From: Neckera pumila
Taxonomy: Eukaryota; Streptophyta; Bryopsida; Hypnales; Neckeraceae
Direction: 5' to 3'
Assembly (NCBI GenBank): GCA_963969595.1
Contig: OZ018413.1
Span: 12,761,711 to 12,825,710 of the forward strand
DNA length: 64,000 nucleotides
Shown here: positions 10,809-19,999 of the stretch, piece after piece
How the letters are laid out: each line of letters opens with the position of its first letter
Numbering within the stretch: position 1 is the stretch's first letter
Notes under the pieces: generated by a model
Told to the model about the DNA's origin: nothing
Databases searched by the model: none
The model's input: the letters and a program-made list of their open reading frames with translations, nothing else
Translations under genes and position numbers: made by a program

Positions 10809-11290
10809 TTACACGATAGCGCTCTTCCTTGGGACTGACCCGCCTGGACCGATTGCTGGTTCCGGTCCCTGCACCTTCGCTGGATCTAACGCAGTTACTC
10901 CCGTTAACTCCACCGTATCGGGTTCCGGTTCAGTGACCCTGGTGATCTCCACCTCGGTCTCCTCCGGTTGGTTGATCTTGGCCTCCTGATGCTCCTCCAA
11001 AATAGGTAGGTTAGTGTGAGTAAATTTCACCATGAGGTAAAATCCATCCACAAACTTGGCCGAAAAGGAGTGTGTGGACTCTAATCTAAATGCCTCCAAG
11101 CAATGGATTGCCCAAATTTTTTCTTTAGTGAATTTTTGATAAATCAAGCCTAAGTGAAAGAAGGGCAGCACCTCAAAATCATCTCATTATGTGCCTTAAC
11201 ACTCCCAATTCATCTTCATACATGTTTTGAAAGGACAAGTAAACTTCCTAGGTCAAAATCACCTTAAAATTGCCTAATTTAGGCCCTAAG
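10809..11290 (-). pseudogene. Second coding block of the transposon-type locus
   Basis: The minus frame ending at 10809 reads VLPFFHLGLIYQKFTKEKIW, then AIHCLEAFRLESTHSF, VDGFYLMVKFTHTNLPILEE and an acidic Pro/Glu tail (EETEVEITRVTEPEPD). Upstream, after a one-base shift near 11180, another frame reads EVYLSFQNMYEDELGVLRHI with a TAG before it, so coding extends to about 11290. Orientation and style match the ORFs on either side, and the three blocks probably come from one element. Not assigned to a named family; a PMD- or gag-like role is inference. Confidence 0.45.
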
Positions 11291-11299
11291 TGAACTAAA

Positions 11300-12162
11300 T
11301 TGCACCCTACAAACTAATCACAACACAATTCACTCACACCAAGTGCCTAATCTAGACTCCCTTTGGGCAATGCTTCCACATGTGCCCTAAAGACCCTAAC
11401 AAGTAGATTTCACTAATGATGCATTCTTTTTAAACATCCATTTCATACAAGCCCATGAGAAATGTACTCCAAACATGCAAGACCCAATCTGAATTGTAAT
11501 TATCATTATATTTTTATTCATTTGGGACCACAAGAACCATAGTAAACACACACAATTCACAGCCGATAGGGCAGCCAACCTCTTCCTACTAATCTGTCCG
11601 CCCTGTCTTCATCCTAGCTCCAAATTAAGCAAGCCTTATTTCGTTGGAAAGCTGACTTTTTCATCTTCCTTGCACCAAAAATTCAGCTCATTCCGCTTGG
11701 CCACACTTCTGCAATCGTCCGTCAAGTTGCAGCTCCGAAATTCCTGCGGCAGTAGGCCTTCCGCCACAAAATCGACCACCACTGCCTCATCTGTGCTCCA
11801 AATCGGTCAAGTTGAGTCTTGTTGGGAAGCTAGCTTGAAGACGCACCATTTCACCAATTTTCAGCTCCATCCGCTACTCTATGCTCTCGCGATAGCTCGC
11901 CAAAGTTGCTGCTTCCACTTGCAAGGGCAACGGACTTTTTTTCCCAACACTTTTTGCATCTGACCTCCACAATCCTCACTTTTCACCCACTTTCTACCCC
12001 ACAAGGTGAAAACCTACTCGACAAATTGACTATCATCCTAACCTACCTCCTTGCAATCATTGTTCTCCTATGTATTGTCCACTTTTCACCTCTTCACACA
12101 TTCTCTCCCAAAACAAAAGAAGAGAGAGAGTGAGCACCAAACCCTAATTCGACTAATACCTC

Positions 12163-12201
<39 letters not shown>

Positions 12202-12585
12202 ACTCCTAATCACTTTCATCTACACTAATTTACTGAAATTCCATTAAATCACTACTTATTGCCTAAATTAGAGTTTCTACCACTATTTTAGTGTTCTCAT
12301 AGTAATTTTAAGTTTGATCACTTCTTTTGTGCTTTTCCATATTTCTTCTTTTTGATTGGTTTTCTATTTATGTTTAGATCCATTTTCAACTTTTCACCAT
12401 TGTTTTGGATTTCTTTTTGTATCTTTTATCTTTTATATATTTTAGGGTTGCAATTTTGATCTAGTTTCTCTTCCTATGCACTAAAAGCCTTTTACTAATG
12501 GTTATAGTTTAATCTAATGTACTAACACTTTTGAACTTAAAAACTCATTCATAGTTTTTATATTTTCAATTATCTGAAGGCTGAA
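11300..12585. other. Intron-like spacer between coding blocks
   Basis: Mostly pyrimidine-rich on plus (purine-rich on minus), with no good minus-strand frame. It is preceded on the minus side by a donor at 12615, so it could be a large intron. The segment 11640-12000 is less AT-rich and uses words such as TTCAGCTC repeatedly. Confidence 0.35.
12162..12201. repeat. (AACT)n microsatellite
   Basis: About ten perfect AACT/CTAA units. Confidence 0.8.
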
Positions 12586-14016
12586 TCAATATAGTGGTTC
12601 ACAGTTAGGTAATACCTGAGGAATCTTCCCCTCGATCTTGTCTTCCTTGGCTGGTTGCGAGGTTGGCTCAATCACCGGTGCCAATCTCGGTACAAGATCA
12701 CCTTGCGGTCTGATTTCGCTCATTACTTCTCGCAGCTGCTCCAGCGTAAACTCCATCTTCTTGTGGTAAGTCACCATCGCCTAAACCAACTTCGGGGCTA
12801 AGTGCTTACTCTCCTCCATCACTTGTTCGTCGAAGAGGTTGGCCTTGTTCACCACTTCTCCCGGATGTTTGATGAAGTCCCAGATTCGGGATAGGGTATC
12901 TCGGGTTTGAGTGGAGAATTTATTCTCCCTCTCCACTTCTTCATCCTTCTTCCGCAGCTCCTGCCTCAGGACTACCAGTTGGCTGGCCTGCTTGGCCAGC
13001 TCCGCCTTTCCTTCTTGACTCTCATTTTCCCGAAGAAGTCGACTTAGTAGAGTTAAGGCCTGGCTCGGGTGAGTGACCCCTACAGTGGTGCAGATGGTCT
13101 GCATCACTCTCCTTTCCTTCATATACCGGTCCTTGAAGTCACTCAGCTCTCGTGAAATCCTCTCGAGTGGCTCATCTCTCCAAATCGGATTACTTTCCTT
13201 GATCTGTTCTTCCACTCGATCTTTTCCTCTCGTATCCTTTCCCTCATCGTCGCCTTCCCTTTCTGACTCACTCAGATCAACCTTACCCTCTTCCTCTTCA
13301 TCTTCCTCATTTGAGGACTCGTCCTCCATTCCGGTCTTAGGTTCTAAGTCCGGAAGTTCAAATTGTACGAGGGTGAATGTGACTTCATACTCTACCTCCT
13401 CATCCTTCGTCAATACTCCCTTATACTGATAAAGATGATAGAGAAAGGGGCAGATAGGAGACAGCTTAGCCCTCTTCGTCTTTGCCATCTTATCTACCTG
13501 ATCCTGAATGATCACTCCCCAATCTATTTTCCGGTCCCCTACTAACGCACCAAAGATGGTGTTGACTAGGGTCCAGGAAACTTGACTCGGCCTCTCTGGA
13601 TTAAGGATTGCAAGGATGTACTGCAACAATCTCTTCTCTCTTGGGTCTATGCAGTCATTGACCTGGAACCCATCTTTGCGGCTGAGAGGGTTCCGAAACT
13701 TACCTAATGCGGATTGGTCTTTCCGGGATGCGAGTCCCTCACCTTCTTCACTGAAAAGGTAGACCTGCCTCCACATCGCTACCGTCCACTTCGCCGGCTG
13801 AGCTTGGATGGTCACCTTGTGTCGGCTCGCCAACTTGCCCGACAGGTCCCTCACCATTTCCTTGTTCTTGAAGCTTCATGGTTGGGTCAAAAATCTGGCG
13901 CACCCCATCTGCTCCAGGTCTGCCCGCAACTCCTATTTTTCCCGCTCATCCTTTGGCAATGGTGGCGTCACAAACCGTAACGCAACTGTGGATCCTTTTC
14001 CTTGGGTCGAGGCCAT
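12586..14016 (-). pseudogene. Gag-like / 'putative plant transposon protein' ORF with three stops
   Basis: One frame runs from ATG at 14016 (MASTQGKGSTVALRFVTPPL) to 12586. Only TAG near 13933, TGA near 13876 and TAG at 12781-12783 interrupt it. The body of 358 codons has an N-terminal folded part (WTVAMWRQVYLFSEEGEG; LNPERPSQVSWTLVNTIFG; KIDWGVIIQDQVDKMAK; LSPICPFLYHLYQYKGVL). An acidic linker near residues 180-215 follows, then long coiled-coil segments (LAKQASQLVVLRQELRKKDE). The order of a small-side-chain helix, 'DWG..I..Q' and 'L.FP..I..LY...GV' resembles the Transposase_32 / 'putative plant transposon protein' domain; that match is by pattern only. A donor CCTCAG|GTATTA at 12616/12615 may end the first exon. 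It is a dead copy. Confidence 0.6.
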
Positions 14017-14040
14017 TTCTACTCGTGCCTGGATGCTTTC

Positions 14041-14575
14041 GGTCTACAATTGACAACCCGGAATAGGAGTATGCCTCTCTCTCTCTCTCTGAGTTGCACA
14101 AATTTCACCACAAAACTTCTTTGCTTGCAGATCCTCTCTTCGCACTAAAGCTCTCCACAAACTCTCTCTCTCTCTGTACTTGCATTCTCCTGCGTCGATA
14201 CTAGCTGGAGACTGGAAACATGAAGCGTATACTCTCTCCAAGTTTTCAATATGGGTAGGGAAATTTGGATGGCCAATATTTGAACAACTGATCCATTAAA
14301 AGGGCCAACCACATCCCTTCCTAATGATTCCCTTAATTCAGGATTTGCCCGTTAACCCAGCCTGTTAATTATTACCGTTCGCCCATGATTAGAACGTCCC
14401 CCTAGGGTTAGGTAGGTCACCGTTGGGGTTTCAGTTTCCAATTCCAATTTTCTGATCCTATATAGGCTAATCTGGGTTCCGGTTCTGATTTTTCGGTACC
14501 AATGATTAGCTGTTATATCTATTCCTAATCAGCCAACTTCCGATTTCCGGTCCTAATCACTATATGGTCTACAAT
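14041..14575 (-). promoter_or_regulatory. Leader and TATA-type promoter of the transposon-type ORF
   Basis: On the minus strand CCTATATAGG near 14457-14466 could be the TATA box, about 445 bases before the ATG at 14016. The segment is GC-richer than its surroundings and carries ACCGG words like the flank at 7520-8490. GGTCTACAATT occurs at both 14040-14050 and about 14563-14573, on the two edges of the segment. Confidence 0.35.
14073..14176. repeat. (CT)n tracts in the leader
   Basis: Two CT runs (about 14073-14091 and 14161-14175), i.e. GA-rich on the sense minus strand. This is common in plant 5' leaders upstream of a start codon. Confidence 0.6.
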
Positions 14576-14579
14576 TACT

Positions 14580-15128
14580 TTACAAAACAAAAAAAATTAC
14601 TGCAAAGAGGAATATTATCCTTCTATCTATAATTATATTTACTAAGATAGGGATTCCAGGTTCCAACAGCTCCCCTTTAAGATCGTATTTTGTAGCCCAA
14701 TAGGTCTTGGGCCTAATTTTTTGAACCCTGTGTATGACATGAGGTTTTTCACCTTCAGAATGCCAAACCTGTGCATCCAAAGGTAAACTTGGATATTGTT
14801 TGTCAGGACCCGCAAAATGAATATTGTAAAGATGATTTTTTAATTTCTTTACATCAGCTGGGATCCCAATCTTACCACACTCTCTACAACCATATGTTTT
14901 TTTGTCAGGGGTAGGAAAAATGCCATGCCCTTCAAAAAAACGAGTAAAGAGGTGAAGTTTCTCTAAACGGCGATGCATCTTCCCTATGTAGTGCTCATTG
15001 AGGGATTCCTTAGAATTTGATAGGACACATTTGCAAAACAAGCAATTATGCTTGTTTGGATCTTCCATACCGGCTTCTTTCCTTTCCCGTGCCTTATTTT
15101 TTTTTGCCTTTGACCTAGTTTTTCCCAT
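14580..15128 (-). CDS. Two-zinc-finger protein, unknown family
   Basis: ATG at 15128 (MGKTRSKAKKNKARERKE) opens 182 codons to TAA at 14580. An in-frame ATG at 15149 would add seven residues, but the basic Lys/Arg-rich head suits the internal start as a nuclear-localisation-like region. Two Cys/His clusters are visible: CLFCKCVLSNSKESLNEH followed by YIGKMH (CX2C, then HX5H), and YGCRECGK followed by KNHLYNIH (CX2C, then HX4H). This spacing fits C2H2 fingers of the U1/matrin or REI1-like kind that bind RNA or DNA. The last 20 residues are hydrophobic and may be read-through into noncoding sequence. There is no frameshift or stop, so it is the most intact-looking ORF in this part, but neighbours are transposon debris and expression is unproven. 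Confidence 0.45.
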   Translation of the reverse strand: MGKTRSKAKKNKARERKEAGMEDPNKHNCLFCKCVLSNSKESLNEHYIGKMHRRLEKLHLFTRFFEGHGIFPTPDKKTYGCRECGKIGIPADVKKLKNHLYNIHFAGPDKQYPSLPLDAQVWHSEGEKPHVIHRVQKIRPKTYWATKYDLKGELLEPGIPILVNIIIDRRIIFLFAVIFFVL

Positions 15129-15229
15129 CTTATACAAAATAAAACACATTCATTAAAATATTGTTTCAATAAAAATGAATCAAACAAAAAAGATTTGAAG
15201 CTTTCTACATGTGTGTACATAAAGAATGC

Positions 15230-16970
15230 TCAAATTTTAGAAGTATGCAAAAGAGTGATGCATCAAAGCGTCCTGCAATGCTCCCAGCTGAGTAGGAACA
15301 CCACACAGCTGACACACCAGCCCCTTCCCATACTTGGACATTAGGCTCATTTGAAGAGACTCAAAGCTTCCTGCGGTGCCGCAACTCTAAGTTGTAGAAG
15401 CCATACATCCAAGACCTCTAGGAACAAGTAGCTATTGTCTCGAAAGAGCAAGATATGTATAGCAATTACAAGGTTTGAATTAAATCAATGAATAACTTAT
15501 TAAGCAAATAAACCCAAATTACTATAAACCATTAATTTACATCAAAATATACCTCAATGTCTTCTTGCAACACTCCTTCAAATTTGATCAAACACCAAAA
15601 AATTTGGTGAAAGGGTTGCCCTTCTTTTCTGTAGGCTTGTTCATCATGCCATGATCCAAAAGAATCAATTATATAATATTCAATGCATTAACAATTTATC
15701 TTTAACTACAATTTTATACACTATAGTAGCTACACATAAAATTGCACAACAAAGCAATCCAAAATGACTTCCATCATTATATTGAATTTTTCTCTGTAGA
15801 ATCTTGGTAGTGGTAAGAAGAAAATTTTACATTATCTTAGAATGCATTTTTTAGACAAAGTATATATAAACTACAAATTTTCAAAGTGTTGAAAATAAGA
15901 TTTTGGACAACCAACCATAGGCTCTCATAAATGGAAGTATATTTTAGGTAAGACTCTAGACTGTGTGGTTTTAAAAAAAGTTTAAATTAGGTGTAGTTAC
16001 CTTATATATTTGTATTGGTATCGTTGCCTTGAAACCACTCCTTTAATCCATTGATGTCTACCTTCCCAACCTGTACCAAGAAAAGAGATTTAGAAGATCA
16101 ACATGGATGCAGTCTATATCATGTCTAGAAAAAGCAAGCCAATGCAAACATGATGAGATCCCTAGAAACTTGATCACATGATCACTTACAAGGTACACAA
16201 CACCCAAAGTCTAATTCAACCAAGGCTATCACTAAAATTAGATTGTTCTGTGAATTTCTAGAGAGTGTATTATTAAAAGAATCATTCTTTATAGGAGCTC
16301 TATTATGGTCACCATGATCATTCACAATCCTACTCATGGCCAGATAAGGTGAACCTGCAATACAAATAAAGTAGATTCATGTTGAGATTGAATGATCTGA
16401 ACATCTAGTACAATTAACATGTTTGTGAAATAGTTACCATGTTTCAATATTGATTAAATATTGATTAGATTTTTGAATTAAATATGAAGTAATTCATTTA
16501 AATATTTTGAAGCAATTTAGAAAATCAAAATCATTTGAATTACTAACTAAGCCAATGAACTATTTTTTGCTTATAAGACAAATTTGAACACATGAATATA
16601 AAAATCTAATCATGTAACATATTAATTGAAAATAATATTTTTGTATTTGTAAAATCATAACCATTTGAATTACTAATACATGTTGAATCTAAGACTCCTA
16701 CATGGAAGACAATAATTGGATTGAAACTTGATATACTCACAAATATTGGAGAGACAAACAAAAGAGAGTCTCTTCAGAGTTCGTTCGAAGATTCCCACTC
16801 ACTAAGATTATTGCTACTCAAGTCTCTGTTATCAAGACATACATGAATTAAATTAGAAATCAAATAAAACCTCAACACCACAATTCAAACAAAAGCATGC
16901 ATGAAAGCATACTTGTAGACTTAAAGCTCTCCCTTCACACATCCCTTCATTAAATTGATATAATCCTCAT
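15230..16970. other. Noncoding spacer with one Cys/His remnant
   Basis: Mostly AT-rich with no gene. Around 15255-15370 the minus strand reads SKYGKGLVCQLCGVPTQLGA with HH shortly after. This may be a remnant of a further zinc finger upstream of the ORF at 14580-15128, but the frame is short and broken. Confidence 0.35.
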
Positions 16971-16979
16971 ATTGAGTTA

Positions 16980-18450
16980 ATGATATTAACTCAGTGTGTA
17001 AGTATATTGCCTTTTACTTCCAACTTGGGAAAGTTCACCAACCAAATTGGTCTTGTCTCCAATCTCAAGGACATTGACAGCAACATTCATCAACTTGGGA
17101 TTTTGGCTCTCAGCTTCACAACTTGGTCTCATATAACTTTGACAACTACAAAATTTGCACTCCTTTCTACCCAACTTAGATATCTTCTTATTTTCCATTG
17201 TTTTTTATATCTTTTTTTAACTTCAATCACTCATGAAATATTCTCTTATTTTAGACAAATTGCATACTCTTCACATACCAAATTGGATTCCTCTCAAGAC
17301 AACATTTAGTCATCATCAATTCCAACTTCAAGTTGGACTTAAAACATTCCATACAACATATAAACCAAATTGAACCTCGCTGACACAACAACATTCCGTC
17401 TGCCCAATTCGACAAAGTAACTTTAGCTTCTGAGACCAAATTGGAAATCAATGCATAAGTCATAAGACACACATCCTATTAGGCCTTGCTATTCCAGCAT
17501 TCAAAGTCATACGCTCTTCAAATTTCTTCTGTTTCACATATAATTCGGATTCGCAAACCTACCAATTCGGCTTTATACAAAAATCTCAAATTGACTCACA
17601 GCTCAATCCAGTACATGACTCTAATCACATACAACAACACCAACTGGATATGAGTTTTTATCATATTAATCCTAGTTGATCAATAAATCACCGTTTATAC
17701 ATTTTTATGTCTTTTTCACCACAACTGGTTCCTACCAACTTCCTCTTACTTAATCTCAAAATCTCCATCTTTACTCCAATTTGGACTTAAATTTCCACAA
17801 TTCTACTATCCCTCAAATTCCCACTTCATCTTCATCATCCAATTATCTTTTTCAAGCTGGAAATCACCTCTTCCTCAACTTGGTAACTTTCCTCCATCTG
17901 CACCATTCTCCTTTTTGGTACAACAATTCACTTCACAAGTCATAGATTCACTCAGCACACACTCCCAATTTCCTTCTCAAACATATCCGCATAACAACAC
18001 TTTAAGCTTCGGCATTACAAACCTCCAACTAGGCTTGTTAAACATACTTACAGACATTCATACAACCAAAAATTCAAGCACCCTCTTCATTCACAACAAA
18101 CAAGTTACAGCACAATTGGCTGGAACTTGCAACGGACTCTTTCAATATTGGATCCATTCCAATTTGGAAAGATGAACAAAACATAAACCAAACCGGCAAT
18201 TCCTAAACAGCCTAACTTGTTTATTTAACCGCACAATGAACTACTCCAAATAGAAATACAACCTCTCACATACCACTCACTAGGCTTTCAGCTAGACCTC
18301 ACCTACAACCAACTTTCTATTAGGACTTAACTGCTAGCTAATTACCAACCTGGACTTCTCTTCATTCAACCAGTTACTACACCCTAATTGGACTCCTTAT
18401 ATCACCATTTACTATCAGATTCCACTCAGCTGAGAGTCAACTGGCTGACA
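16980..18450 (+). repeat. G-poor array of CAACTTGG / CCAAATTGGA motifs
   Basis: About 1.5 kb in which the plus strand is rich in C, A and T and poor in G. CAACTTGG, CAAATTGG, AATTCGG and AATTGGACT recur about every 40-70 bases (for example near 17020, 17040, 17092, 17117, 17278, 17330, 17782, 17880, 18160, 18348, 18390). ORFs here are free of stops only because of composition and are not genes. The source may be a highly decayed short-period satellite. Confidence 0.5.
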
Positions 18451-18459
18451 TGACGACTC

Positions 18460-19200
18460 AGAATCCCATTTGCATTACATAATCAAAAATTAATTCAAAA
18501 ATCACACTCCAATTCTAGCCAACAAAATACACAAAAGCACCTCATAGATAAACAAACATATCAACCACAAGACAAACACATCCAAAAAGCCTCAAAAATA
18601 CACAAAAAAAATAGAAGTTAAGAACTAGTAGGTTATCTACAGTCATCCATCCCAAATTGATCAGTTATAAAAACTTTGCAGTTTTGAGCCACGCAAGACC
18701 AGATCACTCATGAAAATATTACAAATTTGAGAGATGGTTCAAATTAAAAACTATATGAAACTAATGGAATCAAATCTCACGTTATAATACATAAGTCAAT
18801 GAAAATCAAGCCTATATAAATTTGCAAACATTTGTAACGACACTCTTCCATTGATTATGCCATCTTCCCTGGCATTTATATGTAATTATCATACGCGATT
18901 ATATTTGGTTGAATGTAATCCATTTTATTAGCACTGTGGACCAATTTCTTGGAAGATGCAGAACTTGTCAAATCAGTCTTCAAAATTGATGGATTCATCA
19001 AAGTCCATGATTTCTTGGATTCTTTGAAACTTGTCAAAAAATTTGTCAAATTCTTGGGAATTCACTTGATGGATTCATTAAAATCCATGAACAGTAGGGT
19101 CACGGCAGGACTTGGGAAGAACTTTCAACAGCCACTAAAAAAGAGAGTTCAACTGGTATGAGCTTTGGCAGTTGTTGCCTTCATTCCCCTCAATAGCAAA
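18460..19200. other. Spacer without recognised genes
   Basis: AT-rich. A short stretch near 18960-19100 repeats GATGGATTCAT and CTTGTCAAA-type words, giving a stop-free 70-codon frame of low complexity. Confidence 0.35.
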
Positions 19201-19216
19201 GAAAACTTAACTTATG

Positions 19217-19513
19217 TTATGGCGTGAATTCTGTTCCAGATTCCCAATCAAGCACAAAGTTGCACTGATACTTGTAAGTTTTCTGACAGCAAAGTGAAAG
19301 AGGTAGGGTAGCCTCCACATAACAAAGAGAAGCAAAGAGAAGAGGAAGGTTGTAGAACCTACCTGATGAAGGTTGTAGAACCTGCCTGATGAAGAGGGCA
19401 TCAACCGCGTATAGACGCACTAGCATTAAAATCCGCTTTCTCAAATTCAATGCAACCCCAGTTGCTATTCTTGCCCCAAGTTTCTCTCTCCTACAGGGAG
19501 TGCACTCAATCAT
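19217..19513 (-). CDS. 98-codon ORF of unknown function behind a housekeeping-type promoter
   Basis: ATG at 19513 opens a stop-free frame to TAA at 19217. The first 44 residues look like folded protein (MIECTPCRREKLGARIATGV, then LRKRILMLVRLYAVDALFIR). A middle part follows over a 23-bp tandem duplication. The end contains KTYKYQCNFVLDWESG, preceded by an acceptor-like TGTCAG. Splice-like signals (CAG|GTAGGT near 19354 and TGTCAG near 19283) raise the option that this is two exons rather than one ORF. A telo-box lies 26 bases upstream of the ATG and two E2F-like sites lie about 360-410 bases upstream. No family is recognised. Confidence 0.35.
   Translation of the reverse strand: MIECTPCRREKLGARIATGVALNLRKRILMLVRLYAVDALFIRQVLQPSSGRFYNLPLLFASLCYVEATLPLSLCCQKTYKYQCNFVLDWESGTEFTP
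19348..19393 (-). repeat. 23-bp tandem duplication inside the ORF
   Basis: GGTTGTAGAACCTACCTGAT and GGTTGTAGAACCTGCCTGAT begin 23 bases apart (19348 and 19371), with one difference. On the minus strand each unit carries a TTCATCAG|G(T/C)AGGT word, so the duplication copies a potential splice donor. Confidence 0.7.
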
Positions 19514-19538
19514 GTGTACTCAATCACAACAAAACTAT

Positions 19539-19926
19539 AAACCCTAAGCCCCAATCTTCAAGTTTTAGAGAAATGAACATGAACCCTAATGGTCTTCAAT
19601 GAAGAAAGTAAAACAAATGATTCTATAGAGGAATGAAAATGGCAGCAAGAGTAGTGTATTGCCCCAAAGATCACCTGAGAGGACAAAGAAAAACGTAAAA
19701 ATAATCCTCTAGATGCAAAAAACAAACAAATGCGATTGCATCAAGTAGAAGGTGCACACATTTTCCCAAAACTCTCTAATACAAATCCAACATGAAGACA
19801 ACATGCAATGTGAAGGCTAAAGGACGAGCTGTGAAAACTCAATGACGACACCAAAATGAAAACTCCGTCACATGGCGGGAATAGAACTCAACGGTGTCCA
19901 TCCCAGTGAAAGTCCACATGCGGGAA
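19539..19926 (-). promoter_or_regulatory. Telo-box and E2F-like sites
   Basis: AAACCCTAA at 19539-19547 is the plant telo-box. GGCGGGAA at 19874-19881 and GCGGGAA at 19920-19926 match the core of E2F sites (TTCCCGCC on the other strand). Telo-boxes and E2F sites occur together in plant promoters of replication and growth genes; here they precede the ORF at 19217-19513. No TATA box is obvious. Confidence 0.4.
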
Positions 19927-19999
19927 GAAAGTCAATAAGTTAACTTGAGTTAAACAAAAAATATTTTCTATTTTTATTTATGTTCTTAATTTTTGAAAT

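Noticed and set aside
13073..13429. Plus-strand Ser-rich 118-codon ORF
   Set aside because: Antisense of the acidic linker of the transposon-type ORF.
17915..18175. 86-codon ORF in the motif field
   Set aside because: Stop-free because the plus strand is G-poor. Composition is not protein-like and no start context was found.
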